DNA of 39,292 nucleotides from JBKDZL01 sp047971145 (GTDB lineage Bacteria; Bacillota_I; Bacilli_A; Erysipelotrichales; Erysipelotrichaceae): assembly GCA_047971145.1 (NCBI GenBank), contig JBKDZL010000025.1, positions 1 through 39,292 on the forward strand, written 5' to 3'. A program made the translations under genes and the position numbers. The notes below the pieces were generated by a model, which had not been told where the DNA came from, made no database searches, and was given only the letters and a program-made list of their open reading frames with translations. The first letter of the stretch is position 1. Each line of letters starts with the position of its first letter. Of the stretch, positions 24,680-32,258 are shown one piece after another.

Positions 24680-25735
24680 ATGAAATTATCATTTAGATGG
24701 TATGGTGAGAGCGACCCTGTTACTTTGGAAAAGATCAAACAAATACCAAATATGGAAAAAATAGTTACAGCGATTTATGATATTCCAGTTGGTGAGGTTT
24801 GGCCTGTGGCAAGAATTCAAGAATTAAAGGCAACTGTAGAGGCTGCAAATTTAGAGATAGGAGTTATTGAGAGTGTGCCGGTTCATGAAGATATCAAAAT
24901 GGGCTTAGAAACTAGAGATCAATATATTGAAAACTATAAACAAACAATTAAAAATTTAGCTGCTTGTGGAATTAATACTATTTGTTATAATTTTATGCCA
25001 GTTTTTGATTGGACTCGCAGTAAGTTGGATTGGGTTAATGAAGATGGCTCTAATTCCTTAATTTTTGATGAGTTGGAAGTGGCGAAACTTGATCCTAAAA
25101 CTCTATCATTACCTGGATGGGATACTTCTTATAGCCAAGAAGAAATGATTAAACTTATTGATTTTTATAATAATTTGACCCACGAAGAACTGTGGAATAA
25201 TTTGGAATACTTTATTAAAGCAATTATTCCAACAGCTGAAGACTGTGGTGTTAAAATGGCGATTCATCCTGATGATCCACCATTTGATATTTTTGGGATT
25301 CCTCGAATTATTACTACTTTTGAAAATTTAGAAAGATTTATTAATATTGTAGACTCACCAAGCAACGGTATAACATTATGTACTGGCTCGTTAGGTTGTG
25401 TTAATAGTAATGATGTGGTAAAAATGATTAATTATTTTGGTGGTGAAAGAAATAGAATTTTCTTTGCTCATATTAGAAATGTTAAAAACTATGGCAAGAC
25501 AAGTTTCAATGAAACAGCTCATCCTTCAAGTTATGGCGATATTGATTTTTATCAAGTAACTAAAGCGTATCTTGATTATGGTTTTGATGGCTGTTATCGT
25601 CCGGATCATGGTCGAATGATTTGGGGTGAAACTGGAAAGCCAGGTTATGGTTTATATGATAGAGCACTAGGTGCAACTTATATTGAAGGATTAAAAGAGG
25701 CAATAACTAAAGCCAAAAGGAGCGCAAATGAATAA
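24680..25735 (+). CDS. uxuA: Mannonate dehydratase
   Basis: UxuA dehydrates D-mannonate to 2-keto-3-deoxy-D-gluconate in the cytoplasm. The 351-residue protein starts MKLSFRWYGESDPV and carries the metal-binding and catalytic segments IHPDDPPFDIFGIPRI, GSLGCVN, FAHIRNVK and YRPDHGRMIWGE, all diagnostic of the family. It is the first gene of a five-gene operon. AAGGAGG precedes the ATG, and a strong promoter and the ROK palindrome lie upstream. It overlaps uxuB by 8 bases. Confidence 0.97.
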   Translation: MKLSFRWYGESDPVTLEKIKQIPNMEKIVTAIYDIPVGEVWPVARIQELKATVEAANLEIGVIESVPVHEDIKMGLETRDQYIENYKQTIKNLAACGINTICYNFMPVFDWTRSKLDWVNEDGSNSLIFDELEVAKLDPKTLSLPGWDTSYSQEEMIKLIDFYNNLTHEELWNNLEYFIKAIIPTAEDCGVKMAIHPDDPPFDIFGIPRIITTFENLERFINIVDSPSNGITLCTGSLGCVNSNDVVKMINYFGGERNRIFFAHIRNVKNYGKTSFNETAHPSSYGDIDFYQVTKAYLDYGFDGCYRPDHGRMIWGETGKPGYGLYDRALGATYIEGLKEAITKAKRSANE

Positions 25736-26567
25736 ACAATTTAAAGATAAAGTAGTAGTAGTAACAGGTGGTAGTGGTGTACTTTTATATCCAGTGTGTC
25801 AATCACTATGCCAAAGAGGTGCTAAAGTAGCAATACTCTCAATAAGTGAAAAAGAAGTAAAAGAGGCCGAAGCAAGACTTTTAGAACAAGGTTATCAAGC
25901 TCTGGGTCTTGTCAGCAATGTTTTAGAAAAGAAAAGTCTAAAAGCTGCCAAAGAAATAATTAATGATAAATTTGGGAGTATCGATATTCTAATTAATGGT
26001 GCTGGGGGTAATCACCCTAAAGGCACTAGTGATCAAGAACAATTTAATATTAGCGGACTTCAAGATGATAATATTAAAACTTTCTTTGATTTAGATGAGG
26101 AAGGCTTTAAGTTTGTTATGGATTTAAATTTTATTGGTACGCTACTGCCCACTCAAATCTTTGCGATTGATATGGTGGAAAAAGAAGATGCTGCCATTTT
26201 AAATATTTCTTCGATGAATGCTTATACTCCTTTAACAAAAATACCGGCTTACTCTGGTGCTAAGGCAGCTATCAGCAATTTTACACAATGGTTAGCTGTA
26301 CACTTTGCTACTACTAATATTAGAGTAAACGCCATTGCCCCTGGTTTCTTTGTTACCACTCAAAATGAGTTATTACTAAAAAAACCTGATGGTAGTTTAA
26401 CAGAAAGAAGTCAAAAAATTCTGCGTAACACGCCGATGAATCGCTTTGGTGAAAAGGAAGAAATTATTGAAGCTTGTCTATTCTTGCTAGATAATGATAA
26501 ATCAAGTTTTATTACTGGTGTTGTTTTGCCAATTGATGGTGGTTTTAGTGCATACAGTGGGGTTTAG
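25728..26567 (+). CDS. uxuB: D-mannonate oxidoreductase (fructuronate reductase), SDR type
   Basis: This 279-residue short-chain dehydrogenase has the NAD(P)-binding VVTGGSGVLL, the NGAGGNHPKG loop, catalytic Ser in NISSMN and YSGAK (Tyr and Lys), and a PGFF segment. It belongs to the SDR form of mannonate oxidoreductase known from B. subtilis YjmF, not to the long-chain E. coli UxuB. It reduces D-fructuronate to D-mannonate. The assignment rests on the family and on the position between uxuA and uxaC. AAAGGAG precedes the ATG inside the uxuA 3' end. Confidence 0.92.
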   Translation: MNKQFKDKVVVVTGGSGVLLYPVCQSLCQRGAKVAILSISEKEVKEAEARLLEQGYQALGLVSNVLEKKSLKAAKEIINDKFGSIDILINGAGGNHPKGTSDQEQFNISGLQDDNIKTFFDLDEEGFKFVMDLNFIGTLLPTQIFAIDMVEKEDAAILNISSMNAYTPLTKIPAYSGAKAAISNFTQWLAVHFATTNIRVNAIAPGFFVTTQNELLLKKPDGSLTERSQKILRNTPMNRFGEKEEIIEACLFLLDNDKSSFITGVVLPIDGGFSAYSGV

Positions 26568-26569
26568 TT

Positions 26570-27976
26570 ATGAAGCAATTTCTCGCAGATGATTTTCTGT
26601 TAAACAACAATAGCGCCCAAAGACTTTATGATTGTTGCAAAAATGATCCCATTTATGATTATCACTCTCACTTAAGTGCTCAAGAAATTTATGAAAATAA
26701 ACGTTTTACTTCCATAAGTGAAGCTTGGCTAACTTTTGATCATTACAAATGGCGTTTAATGCGAGCTGTTGGTATTGATGAAGAATATATTACTGGCAGT
26801 GCAAATGATTTAGATAAGTTTAAGGCTTATGCGAAAGCACTAGAATATGCAGTTGGTAATCCTTTGTTTCATTGGTCGCATCTTGAATTAAAAAGGTTAT
26901 TTAATATTGATGATATTTTAAGTGAAGATACTGCTGAGAGTATTTTTGCCAAAGCTAATAAGATTATTAAAAGCGGTGAGTTAGATGTTCAAAAAATTCT
27001 AGCTAAAGTGAATGTCAAAATGATTGGAACTACCAATGATATTTGTGATGATTTGAAATATCATCAACTAATCAAAGAAGATAAGGCGTTAAATATTCTG
27101 GTTTTGCCAACCTTTAGACCAGACAGATTTATTCAAATTTCTGATGAGTATTTAAGCAATATTAAAGATTTAGAAAAAGTTTGTAAGCAGAGAATTAATA
27201 ATTTAGCTGATTTTGAAAAAGCTTTATTAACTCGATTAGATTATTTTGAAAAAATCGGTTGTAACATTAGTGATCATGGTATTTCAGAATTTAAATATTT
27301 AGCCAATAATAAAGAAACTACTACTGAGTTATTCTTGAAATTATTGGCAAATAAGACGCTCTCATTTTCAGAAAAAAAGACAATAGAGTCCTACTTATTA
27401 GAGTTTCTCTTCAAGGAGTACAAAAAAAGAAATTGGGTAGCACAATTACACTTAGGAGCTATTAGAAATCTTAATGAAGCATTATTTAAAGGTTATGGTG
27501 CTGATGCTGGAGCAGATAGCATTTCAACATCTAATTATCTTAGTGATTTAGCCAATTTTCTTAATCAGCTATCTCGAAGCAATAATATTACTAAGACCAT
27601 TTTATATAATCTTAATCCTAGTGATAATTATCCCCTAGCTGCCCTTGCGAATTCTTTTCAAGATTCTAGTGTTAAGGGGTTAGTTCAATTTGGTTCTGCT
27701 TGGTGGTTTAATGATCAAAAAGAAGGAATGAAAAATCATTTAAAAGTCCTTAGTAGCCAAGGATCACTTAGAACGTTTATTGGGATGTTAACAGACTCTA
27801 GAAGCTTTCTATCTTTTGTTAGGCATGAATATTTCAGAAGAATACTGGCCAATTATTTAGGAACTTTAGTAGAAAATGGTGAATATCCTGCCAACTTTAC
27901 ACAATTAGAAGCTATTATGCATGAAATATGTTATAAAAATAATATATCTTATTTCAATTATGAAGGAGGAGAATAA
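26570..27976 (+). CDS. uxaC: Glucuronate isomerase
   Basis: UxaC isomerises D-glucuronate to D-fructuronate (and galacturonate to tagaturonate). The 468-residue protein shows the amidohydrolase-like metal site YDYHSHLSAQEI near the N-terminus, QLHLGAIRNLN with metal-binding His, and GSAWWFNDQKEGM near the C-terminus. Length and motifs match the family. It begins two bases after the uxuB stop. The terminal GAAGGAGGAG doubles as the ribosome binding site of the next gene. Confidence 0.97.
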   Translation: MKQFLADDFLLNNNSAQRLYDCCKNDPIYDYHSHLSAQEIYENKRFTSISEAWLTFDHYKWRLMRAVGIDEEYITGSANDLDKFKAYAKALEYAVGNPLFHWSHLELKRLFNIDDILSEDTAESIFAKANKIIKSGELDVQKILAKVNVKMIGTTNDICDDLKYHQLIKEDKALNILVLPTFRPDRFIQISDEYLSNIKDLEKVCKQRINNLADFEKALLTRLDYFEKIGCNISDHGISEFKYLANNKETTTELFLKLLANKTLSFSEKKTIESYLLEFLFKEYKKRNWVAQLHLGAIRNLNEALFKGYGADAGADSISTSNYLSDLANFLNQLSRSNNITKTILYNLNPSDNYPLAALANSFQDSSVKGLVQFGSAWWFNDQKEGMKNHLKVLSSQGSLRTFIGMLTDSRSFLSFVRHEYFRRILANYLGTLVENGEYPANFTQLEAIMHEICYKNNISYFNYEGGE

Positions 27977-27978
27977 CC

Positions 27979-28941
27979 GTGCTTAAAGATATTTATACTA
28001 GAATAAATGAGGCTGGAGTTGTACCTGTTGTCAAAATTGATCAAATTGAGGACGCTCTACCCTTAGCTCAAGCATTTATTGCTGGAGGTATTAATGTCGC
28101 AGAAATAACTTTCAGAACTGAGTGTGCTGCAGCTGCGATTAAAGCTATCAAACAAAAGTTTCCCGAAATGTTAGTGGGATCTGGCACAGTTTTAACAATT
28201 CAACAAGTAGATGCTTCAATTGAAGCGGGTGCTGAATTTATTGTTTCACCTGGATTAAATCCTACCATTGTCAAATATTGTCAGAGTAAAAACATTCCGA
28301 TTATGCCTGGTTGTACTAATCCTAGTGATGTAGAGATGGCACTCAGCTTAGGTTTAACTTATTTAAAATTTTTTCCTGCTGAGGCGAGTGGTGGTTTAAA
28401 TTATATTAGAGCATTAAGTGGACCTTTTCCACAAATTAAATTTATGCCTACTGGTGGTATTAATGAGAATAACTTACAGGACTATTTAAAATCTGATAAG
28501 ATTTTAGCTTGTGGTGGTACTTGGATGTGTAAAGCCAGTGATATCAGTAATAATGATTATCAAAAAATAACCGAGCTTTCTAAATCAGCAGTTAAGAAAG
28601 TACACAACTTTCAATTAGCCCATATTGGTATTAATAGTGCTGATGAAACACAGGCAAAAGAGTTGGCTAATTTATTTTCTTTAACTTTTGGTTTTGCTAA
28701 TGAGGAAGCGATAGCCTCTTTCTTTGTTTCAAATAATATTGAAATTATGAAAAAACCTTACTTAGGTAAAAAAGGTCACATTGCAATTGCTTGTAATAAT
28801 TTGAAAAGAGCCGAAGCATATTTAATAAAACAAGGTTTCAGTATTAATGAGGATAGTTATAAAGAAAAAAATAATAAGCAAATCGCTGTCTATCTTAACG
28901 AAGAGTTTGGTGGTTTTGCAGTACATCTATTAGAAAGGTAG
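27979..28941 (+). CDS. eda: KDPG/KHG aldolase fused to a C-terminal VOC (glyoxalase-like) domain
   Basis: Residues 1 to about 205 form a class I KDPG aldolase: TFRTE, the Schiff-base Lys130 in LKFFPAE, PGCTNPSD and MPTGGI. It cleaves 2-keto-3-deoxy-6-phosphogluconate to pyruvate and glyceraldehyde-3-phosphate. Residues about 212-320 add a second domain with a vicinal-oxygen-chelate pattern: AHIGIN with His215, GHIAIACNNLKRAEAYL and a final HLLE with Glu319. Classical Eda is about 210 residues, so this is a real fusion with no frame break. The start is GTG 27979 behind a strong AAGGAGGAG. The VOC domain role is unknown. Confidence 0.93.
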   Translation: MLKDIYTRINEAGVVPVVKIDQIEDALPLAQAFIAGGINVAEITFRTECAAAAIKAIKQKFPEMLVGSGTVLTIQQVDASIEAGAEFIVSPGLNPTIVKYCQSKNIPIMPGCTNPSDVEMALSLGLTYLKFFPAEASGGLNYIRALSGPFPQIKFMPTGGINENNLQDYLKSDKILACGGTWMCKASDISNNDYQKITELSKSAVKKVHNFQLAHIGINSADETQAKELANLFSLTFGFANEEAIASFFVSNNIEIMKKPYLGKKGHIAIACNNLKRAEAYLIKQGFSINEDSYKEKNNKQIAVYLNEEFGGFAVHLLER

Positions 28942-28948
28942 AAATTAA

Positions 28949-29974
28949 ATGAATAAAAAAATAGTAACATTTGGTGAAATAATGTTAAGGCTAGCCCCTA
29001 AGGGTTATTATCGCTTTAATCAAGAAAATAGTTTTGAGGCAACTTATGGTGGTGGAGAAGCCAATGTGGCAGTATCACTAGCCAACTATGGTTTACAGGC
29101 AAGTTTTGTTACTAAGCTTCCTAATCATGCCATTGGAATGGGTGCTATTAAAGATTTAAGGGCGCAGGGTGTTGATACTACTAAGATAACTTTAGGTGGT
29201 GAGCGTGTTGGTATTTACTTCTTAGAAAAAGGGGCTTCACAGCGAGCTAGCCAGGTTATTTATGATCGAGCTTACTCTGCCATTGCTTTAGCTAGTCTAG
29301 AAGATTTTGATTTTGATGAAATCTTTAAAGATGCTGATTGGTTTCACTTTACTGGTATTACTCCTGCTTTAGGTGGTGATTTACCAAAAATTTGTGAAGC
29401 AGCATGTAAAGCTGCTAAGGCAAATAATGTCACCATAAGCTGTGATCTTAATTATCGCAAAAAACTCTGGAGCACTAAAGAAGCTCAAATGGTAATGAGT
29501 AAGTTAGCACAATATATTGATGTTTGTATTGCCAATGAAGAAGATGCTGAAAAAGTTTTTGGTATTTCTGCCACAACTACAGATATTACCAGTGGAGAAA
29601 TAAATCATCAAGGCTATATTGAAGTAGCAAAACAGCTACAAGAAAAATATGGTTTTGCTAAAGTGGCTATTACTCTAAGAGAGAGTATTAGCGCTAATGA
29701 TAATAACTGGTCTGCAATGTTATACACTGATAATCAAGCATATTTCTCAAAGAGATACTCGCTACACATTGTAGATAGAGTTGGTGGTGGTGATTCTTTT
29801 GCGGGTGGTTTAATTTACTCACTATTACAAAACTTTGACAATCAAAAAACAATAGAGTTTGCTAGTGCAGCTAGTGCACTTAAACATAGTATTGAAGGCG
29901 ACTACAATAGAGTAAGTGTAACAGAAGTAGAAACCCTACTTAAAGGTGATGGCTCAGGCAGAGTACAAAGATAA
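28949..29974 (+). CDS. kdgK: 2-keto-3-deoxygluconate kinase
   Basis: This 341-residue PfkB-family kinase has the N-terminal GEIMLRLAPKG, the substrate-binding YGGGEANVAVSLANYG and the catalytic GGGDSFAGG with Asp282. It phosphorylates 2-keto-3-deoxygluconate to KDPG, the substrate of the preceding aldolase. It is the last gene of the uxu operon, seven bases after eda, and ends before a terminator. PfkB sugar specificity is inferred from the operon and from similarity to KdgK. Confidence 0.94.
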   Translation: MNKKIVTFGEIMLRLAPKGYYRFNQENSFEATYGGGEANVAVSLANYGLQASFVTKLPNHAIGMGAIKDLRAQGVDTTKITLGGERVGIYFLEKGASQRASQVIYDRAYSAIALASLEDFDFDEIFKDADWFHFTGITPALGGDLPKICEAACKAAKANNVTISCDLNYRKKLWSTKEAQMVMSKLAQYIDVCIANEEDAEKVFGISATTTDITSGEINHQGYIEVAKQLQEKYGFAKVAITLRESISANDNNWSAMLYTDNQAYFSKRYSLHIVDRVGGGDSFAGGLIYSLLQNFDNQKTIEFASAASALKHSIEGDYNRVSVTEVETLLKGDGSGRVQR

Positions 29975-30005
29975 AGAATTAAATAATTTTATTAAAATAC
30001 TCATT

Positions 30006-30044
30006 AAAACCCCAAAGTTAGAATAACTAATTAAGGGGTTTTTT
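30006..30044 (+). terminator. Terminator of the uxu operon
   Basis: AAAACCCC (30006-30013) pairs with GGGGTTTT (30035-30042), with an inner AGTTA/TAACT hairpin, followed by more Ts. Confidence 0.8.
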
Positions 30045-30096
30045 ATTATAGCAAAAATAACAAGGGAGCAAAAGATTAAGATTTATGGGAAAGAAA

Positions 30097-30137
30097 ACCA
30101 GATAAAATTATATTCCATCTGGTCTTTTATTTCTTCT
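30097..30137. terminator. Hairpin between kdgK and uidA, probable terminator of uidA
   Basis: ACCAGAT / ATCTGGT (30097-30123) is flanked by T-rich sequence on the plus-strand 3' side and by TTTTC on the minus-strand side. It lies just past the uidA stop. Confidence 0.55.
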
Positions 30138-30161
30138 GTTTTGCTAATAGTTAATAATGAA

Positions 30162-31955
30162 TTATTTTTTATAATTAAAGTCTGGAATATTGTGCCAGCG
30201 TTTTCTTACTTCACTGGCTATAGCTTTTGGTTCTCTTTGTCTTGTGAAGAAGCCTTTTTTGTTTCCTTGAACTCTGATTACTCCTTGCCAGACTTCAAAG
30301 TCAGCAAAGTTCCAAGCTTGCTCGCCCACCACTTGATCAAAATCATCGAATACTCTATGATTCATTTCATAGTATTTAACTTGGTATTCCTCAGTAAACA
30401 TTATATCGTGGACATCGTGTAATCCAGCCACGGTATCAGCTCCATACTCAGTAAATATTATTGGCTTATTAGCTTCAATTTTACTCCAGCCCGTAAGCTC
30501 TCCTCTAAGTTTTGTTTCGGCTGCCTCAAGATTTCCACCATCTAAATACCAACCATAATAACGATTTAAACAAAGCACATCAATATAAGGATGAATCAAA
30601 TCAGCTCCTGCAACAGCTTGAAGGTGAGTAACAATGGTCACAGGTCTTTTTTGTATATCTAAATCTTTACATAACTTTATTAAAGGTTGGAAGTATTCAA
30701 CAGCGCCTTCTTCATGAGTATCAGGCTCATTAGCAATGCTCCACATCACAACTGCTGGATTGTTTTTATCTCTTAGAACTAGTTGTTCAATTGCATCACG
30801 ATGATTGGCGGTAGTATTAGTGATTTCCCAAGTCTTTGGAGGAGTGCCACCGGTTCCTAGAAGTGAGCCCATAAAAGCTCCCATACCAACCATTAAACCA
30901 ACAGCTGCCACCTCATCAATAACAACAATACCCTCTTTTGCGGATAATCTCATCATTTCTTCACTATAAGGATAGTGGGCAGTACGATAAGAGTTGGCGC
31001 CTAACCACTTTAGTAAACCAATATCTTTAGCATTTACTGCTTCATCAAAGCCACGACCATGCACATGAAAATCTTCATGTTTACCAAAGACTTTAAAATA
31101 AAAAGGTTTTTCGTTAATTAAAAACTTTTTACCATCAATTCTAACTGTTCTAACACCAAAGGGTAATTCATAAGTGTCAATAACTTTTTCATTATCTTTT
31201 AAAGTAACTTCAAAATTATAAAGATAGGCATTTAAGGGTTGCCACAAATGAACATTTTCAATTTCAATAGTACCATCAGCCCCACTGGCACTGGCAACGA
31301 TATTACCTTCTTCATCTCTGATATCCACACTAGCAATAACACTACCAACATAATCTAGATGGTATTTTACAATTCCTGTGTTGTTAGTAAAAGAGGTATC
31401 TAAAGTTATATCTTTTAAATAACTTGTGGGAGTTGTATAAAGTTTGACGGGTCTGTGAATTCCAGCGTAGTTAAAGAAATCAAATAGTCCTTGTGATTTT
31501 CGGTTTTCACCCTCGCCACTTACCATGCCTACAGGAATAGTTGTCAAGTCTAGCTGATTGTTAACCGCAATCTGTAACAGATTTTTACCTGTTTTTACTA
31601 AATCATTTAATTCAATTTCAAAAGGAGTAAATCCTCCTATGTGTTCTAATAAAAATTTACCATTAAGATAAAGTCTAGCTTTATGGGTAGCACTACCAAA
31701 TCTGATTAGTAATCTTTCCTTAAGTAAATCAGCTTGAATTACCAAATCACGCTCATACCAAACCCAACCTTGGTGATTCCGAATTTTATTATCACTAGGA
31801 ATATCATTATAAGAACAAGGTACTGGCATATTAAGGTAATCTTTTAGTGGTAAGCCCACTTGGGTTTCATCTAAGGTGATTTTGTCTAATTTAAAACGCC
31901 AAATTCCATCTAAACTAATTAATTTTCTACTTTCAGTAGCAATTGGATATAACAT
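30162..31955 (-). CDS. uidA: Beta-glucuronidase
   Basis: This glycoside hydrolase family 2 enzyme of 597 residues begins MLYPIATESRKLISLDGIW, as UidA does. The acid/base Glu410 (SIANEPDTH) and nucleophile Glu503 (FTEYGAD) lie almost exactly where E. coli UidA has Glu413 and Glu504. There is no signal peptide, so glucuronides must be imported first, which fits the divergent symporter. It releases glucuronate for UxaC. AAAGGAG precedes the ATG. The promoter is strong and carries the ROK palindrome. Confidence 0.97.
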   Translation of the reverse strand: MLYPIATESRKLISLDGIWRFKLDKITLDETQVGLPLKDYLNMPVPCSYNDIPSDNKIRNHQGWVWYERDLVIQADLLKERLLIRFGSATHKARLYLNGKFLLEHIGGFTPFEIELNDLVKTGKNLLQIAVNNQLDLTTIPVGMVSGEGENRKSQGLFDFFNYAGIHRPVKLYTTPTSYLKDITLDTSFTNNTGIVKYHLDYVGSVIASVDIRDEEGNIVASASGADGTIEIENVHLWQPLNAYLYNFEVTLKDNEKVIDTYELPFGVRTVRIDGKKFLINEKPFYFKVFGKHEDFHVHGRGFDEAVNAKDIGLLKWLGANSYRTAHYPYSEEMMRLSAKEGIVVIDEVAAVGLMVGMGAFMGSLLGTGGTPPKTWEITNTTANHRDAIEQLVLRDKNNPAVVMWSIANEPDTHEEGAVEYFQPLIKLCKDLDIQKRPVTIVTHLQAVAGADLIHPYIDVLCLNRYYGWYLDGGNLEAAETKLRGELTGWSKIEANKPIIFTEYGADTVAGLHDVHDIMFTEEYQVKYYEMNHRVFDDFDQVVGEQAWNFADFEVWQGVIRVQGNKKGFFTRQREPKAIASEVRKRWHNIPDFNYKK

Positions 31956-32004
31956 AAATTTCTCCTTTCAATTATGTGTAAAATTGCCATTAATCTTCTT
32001 TGTA

Positions 32005-32032
32005 ATTATAACATTAAGATAGTCTTTGTCAA
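32005..32032 (-). promoter_or_regulatory. Strong promoter of uidA
   Basis: On the minus strand a perfect TTGACA (32027-32032) and a perfect TATAAT (32005-32010) are 16 bases apart, with TG one base before the -10. Confidence 0.85.
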
Positions 32033-32037
32033 TAAAT

Positions 32038-32054
32038 TGTTTATCTTTAAAACA
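32038..32054. promoter_or_regulatory. Operator-like palindrome upstream of uidA
   Basis: TGTTTATCTTTAAAACA has the same TGTTT-N7-AAACA arms as the sites at 24598 and 32171. It ends five bases from the uidA -35. Confidence 0.7.
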
Positions 32055-32170
32055 ATTAATGTTTATATCGTCGTTTTATATCCTAACAATAAATAATAAT
32101 CCTATAATTTTGTTATTAAAATGATAAAAAACTACAAAAATAGAGAATATATGCTTATTATTTTGCTTAT

Positions 32171-32187
32171 TGTTTAAAAAATAAACA
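32171..32187. promoter_or_regulatory. Operator-like palindrome upstream of the symporter gene
   Basis: TGTTTAAAAAATAAACA is identical over 17 bases to the site in front of uxuA. It lies seven bases upstream of the -35. Confidence 0.75.
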
Positions 32188-32194
32188 TTTTTCA

Positions 32195-32223
32195 TTGATA
32201 AATTAAAAACAGTATGCTATAGT
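32195..32223 (+). promoter_or_regulatory. Promoter of the symporter gene
   Basis: TTGATA (32195-32200) and TATAGT (32218-32223) are 17 bases apart, with TG one base before the -10. Confidence 0.75.
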
Positions 32224-32258
32224 TTTTGTATACTTAAATTAACACAAAGGAGGGAATT

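Larger units (their letters stand above)
31956..32258. other. Divergent regulatory interval between uidA and the symporter gene
   Basis: It holds two strong promoters in opposite directions, each with its own TGTTT-N7-AAACA palindrome. The two palindrome centres are 133 bases apart (32046 and 32179). The AT-rich DNA between them has a further TGTTTA at 32060-32065 and no open frame of note. Confidence 0.7.
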
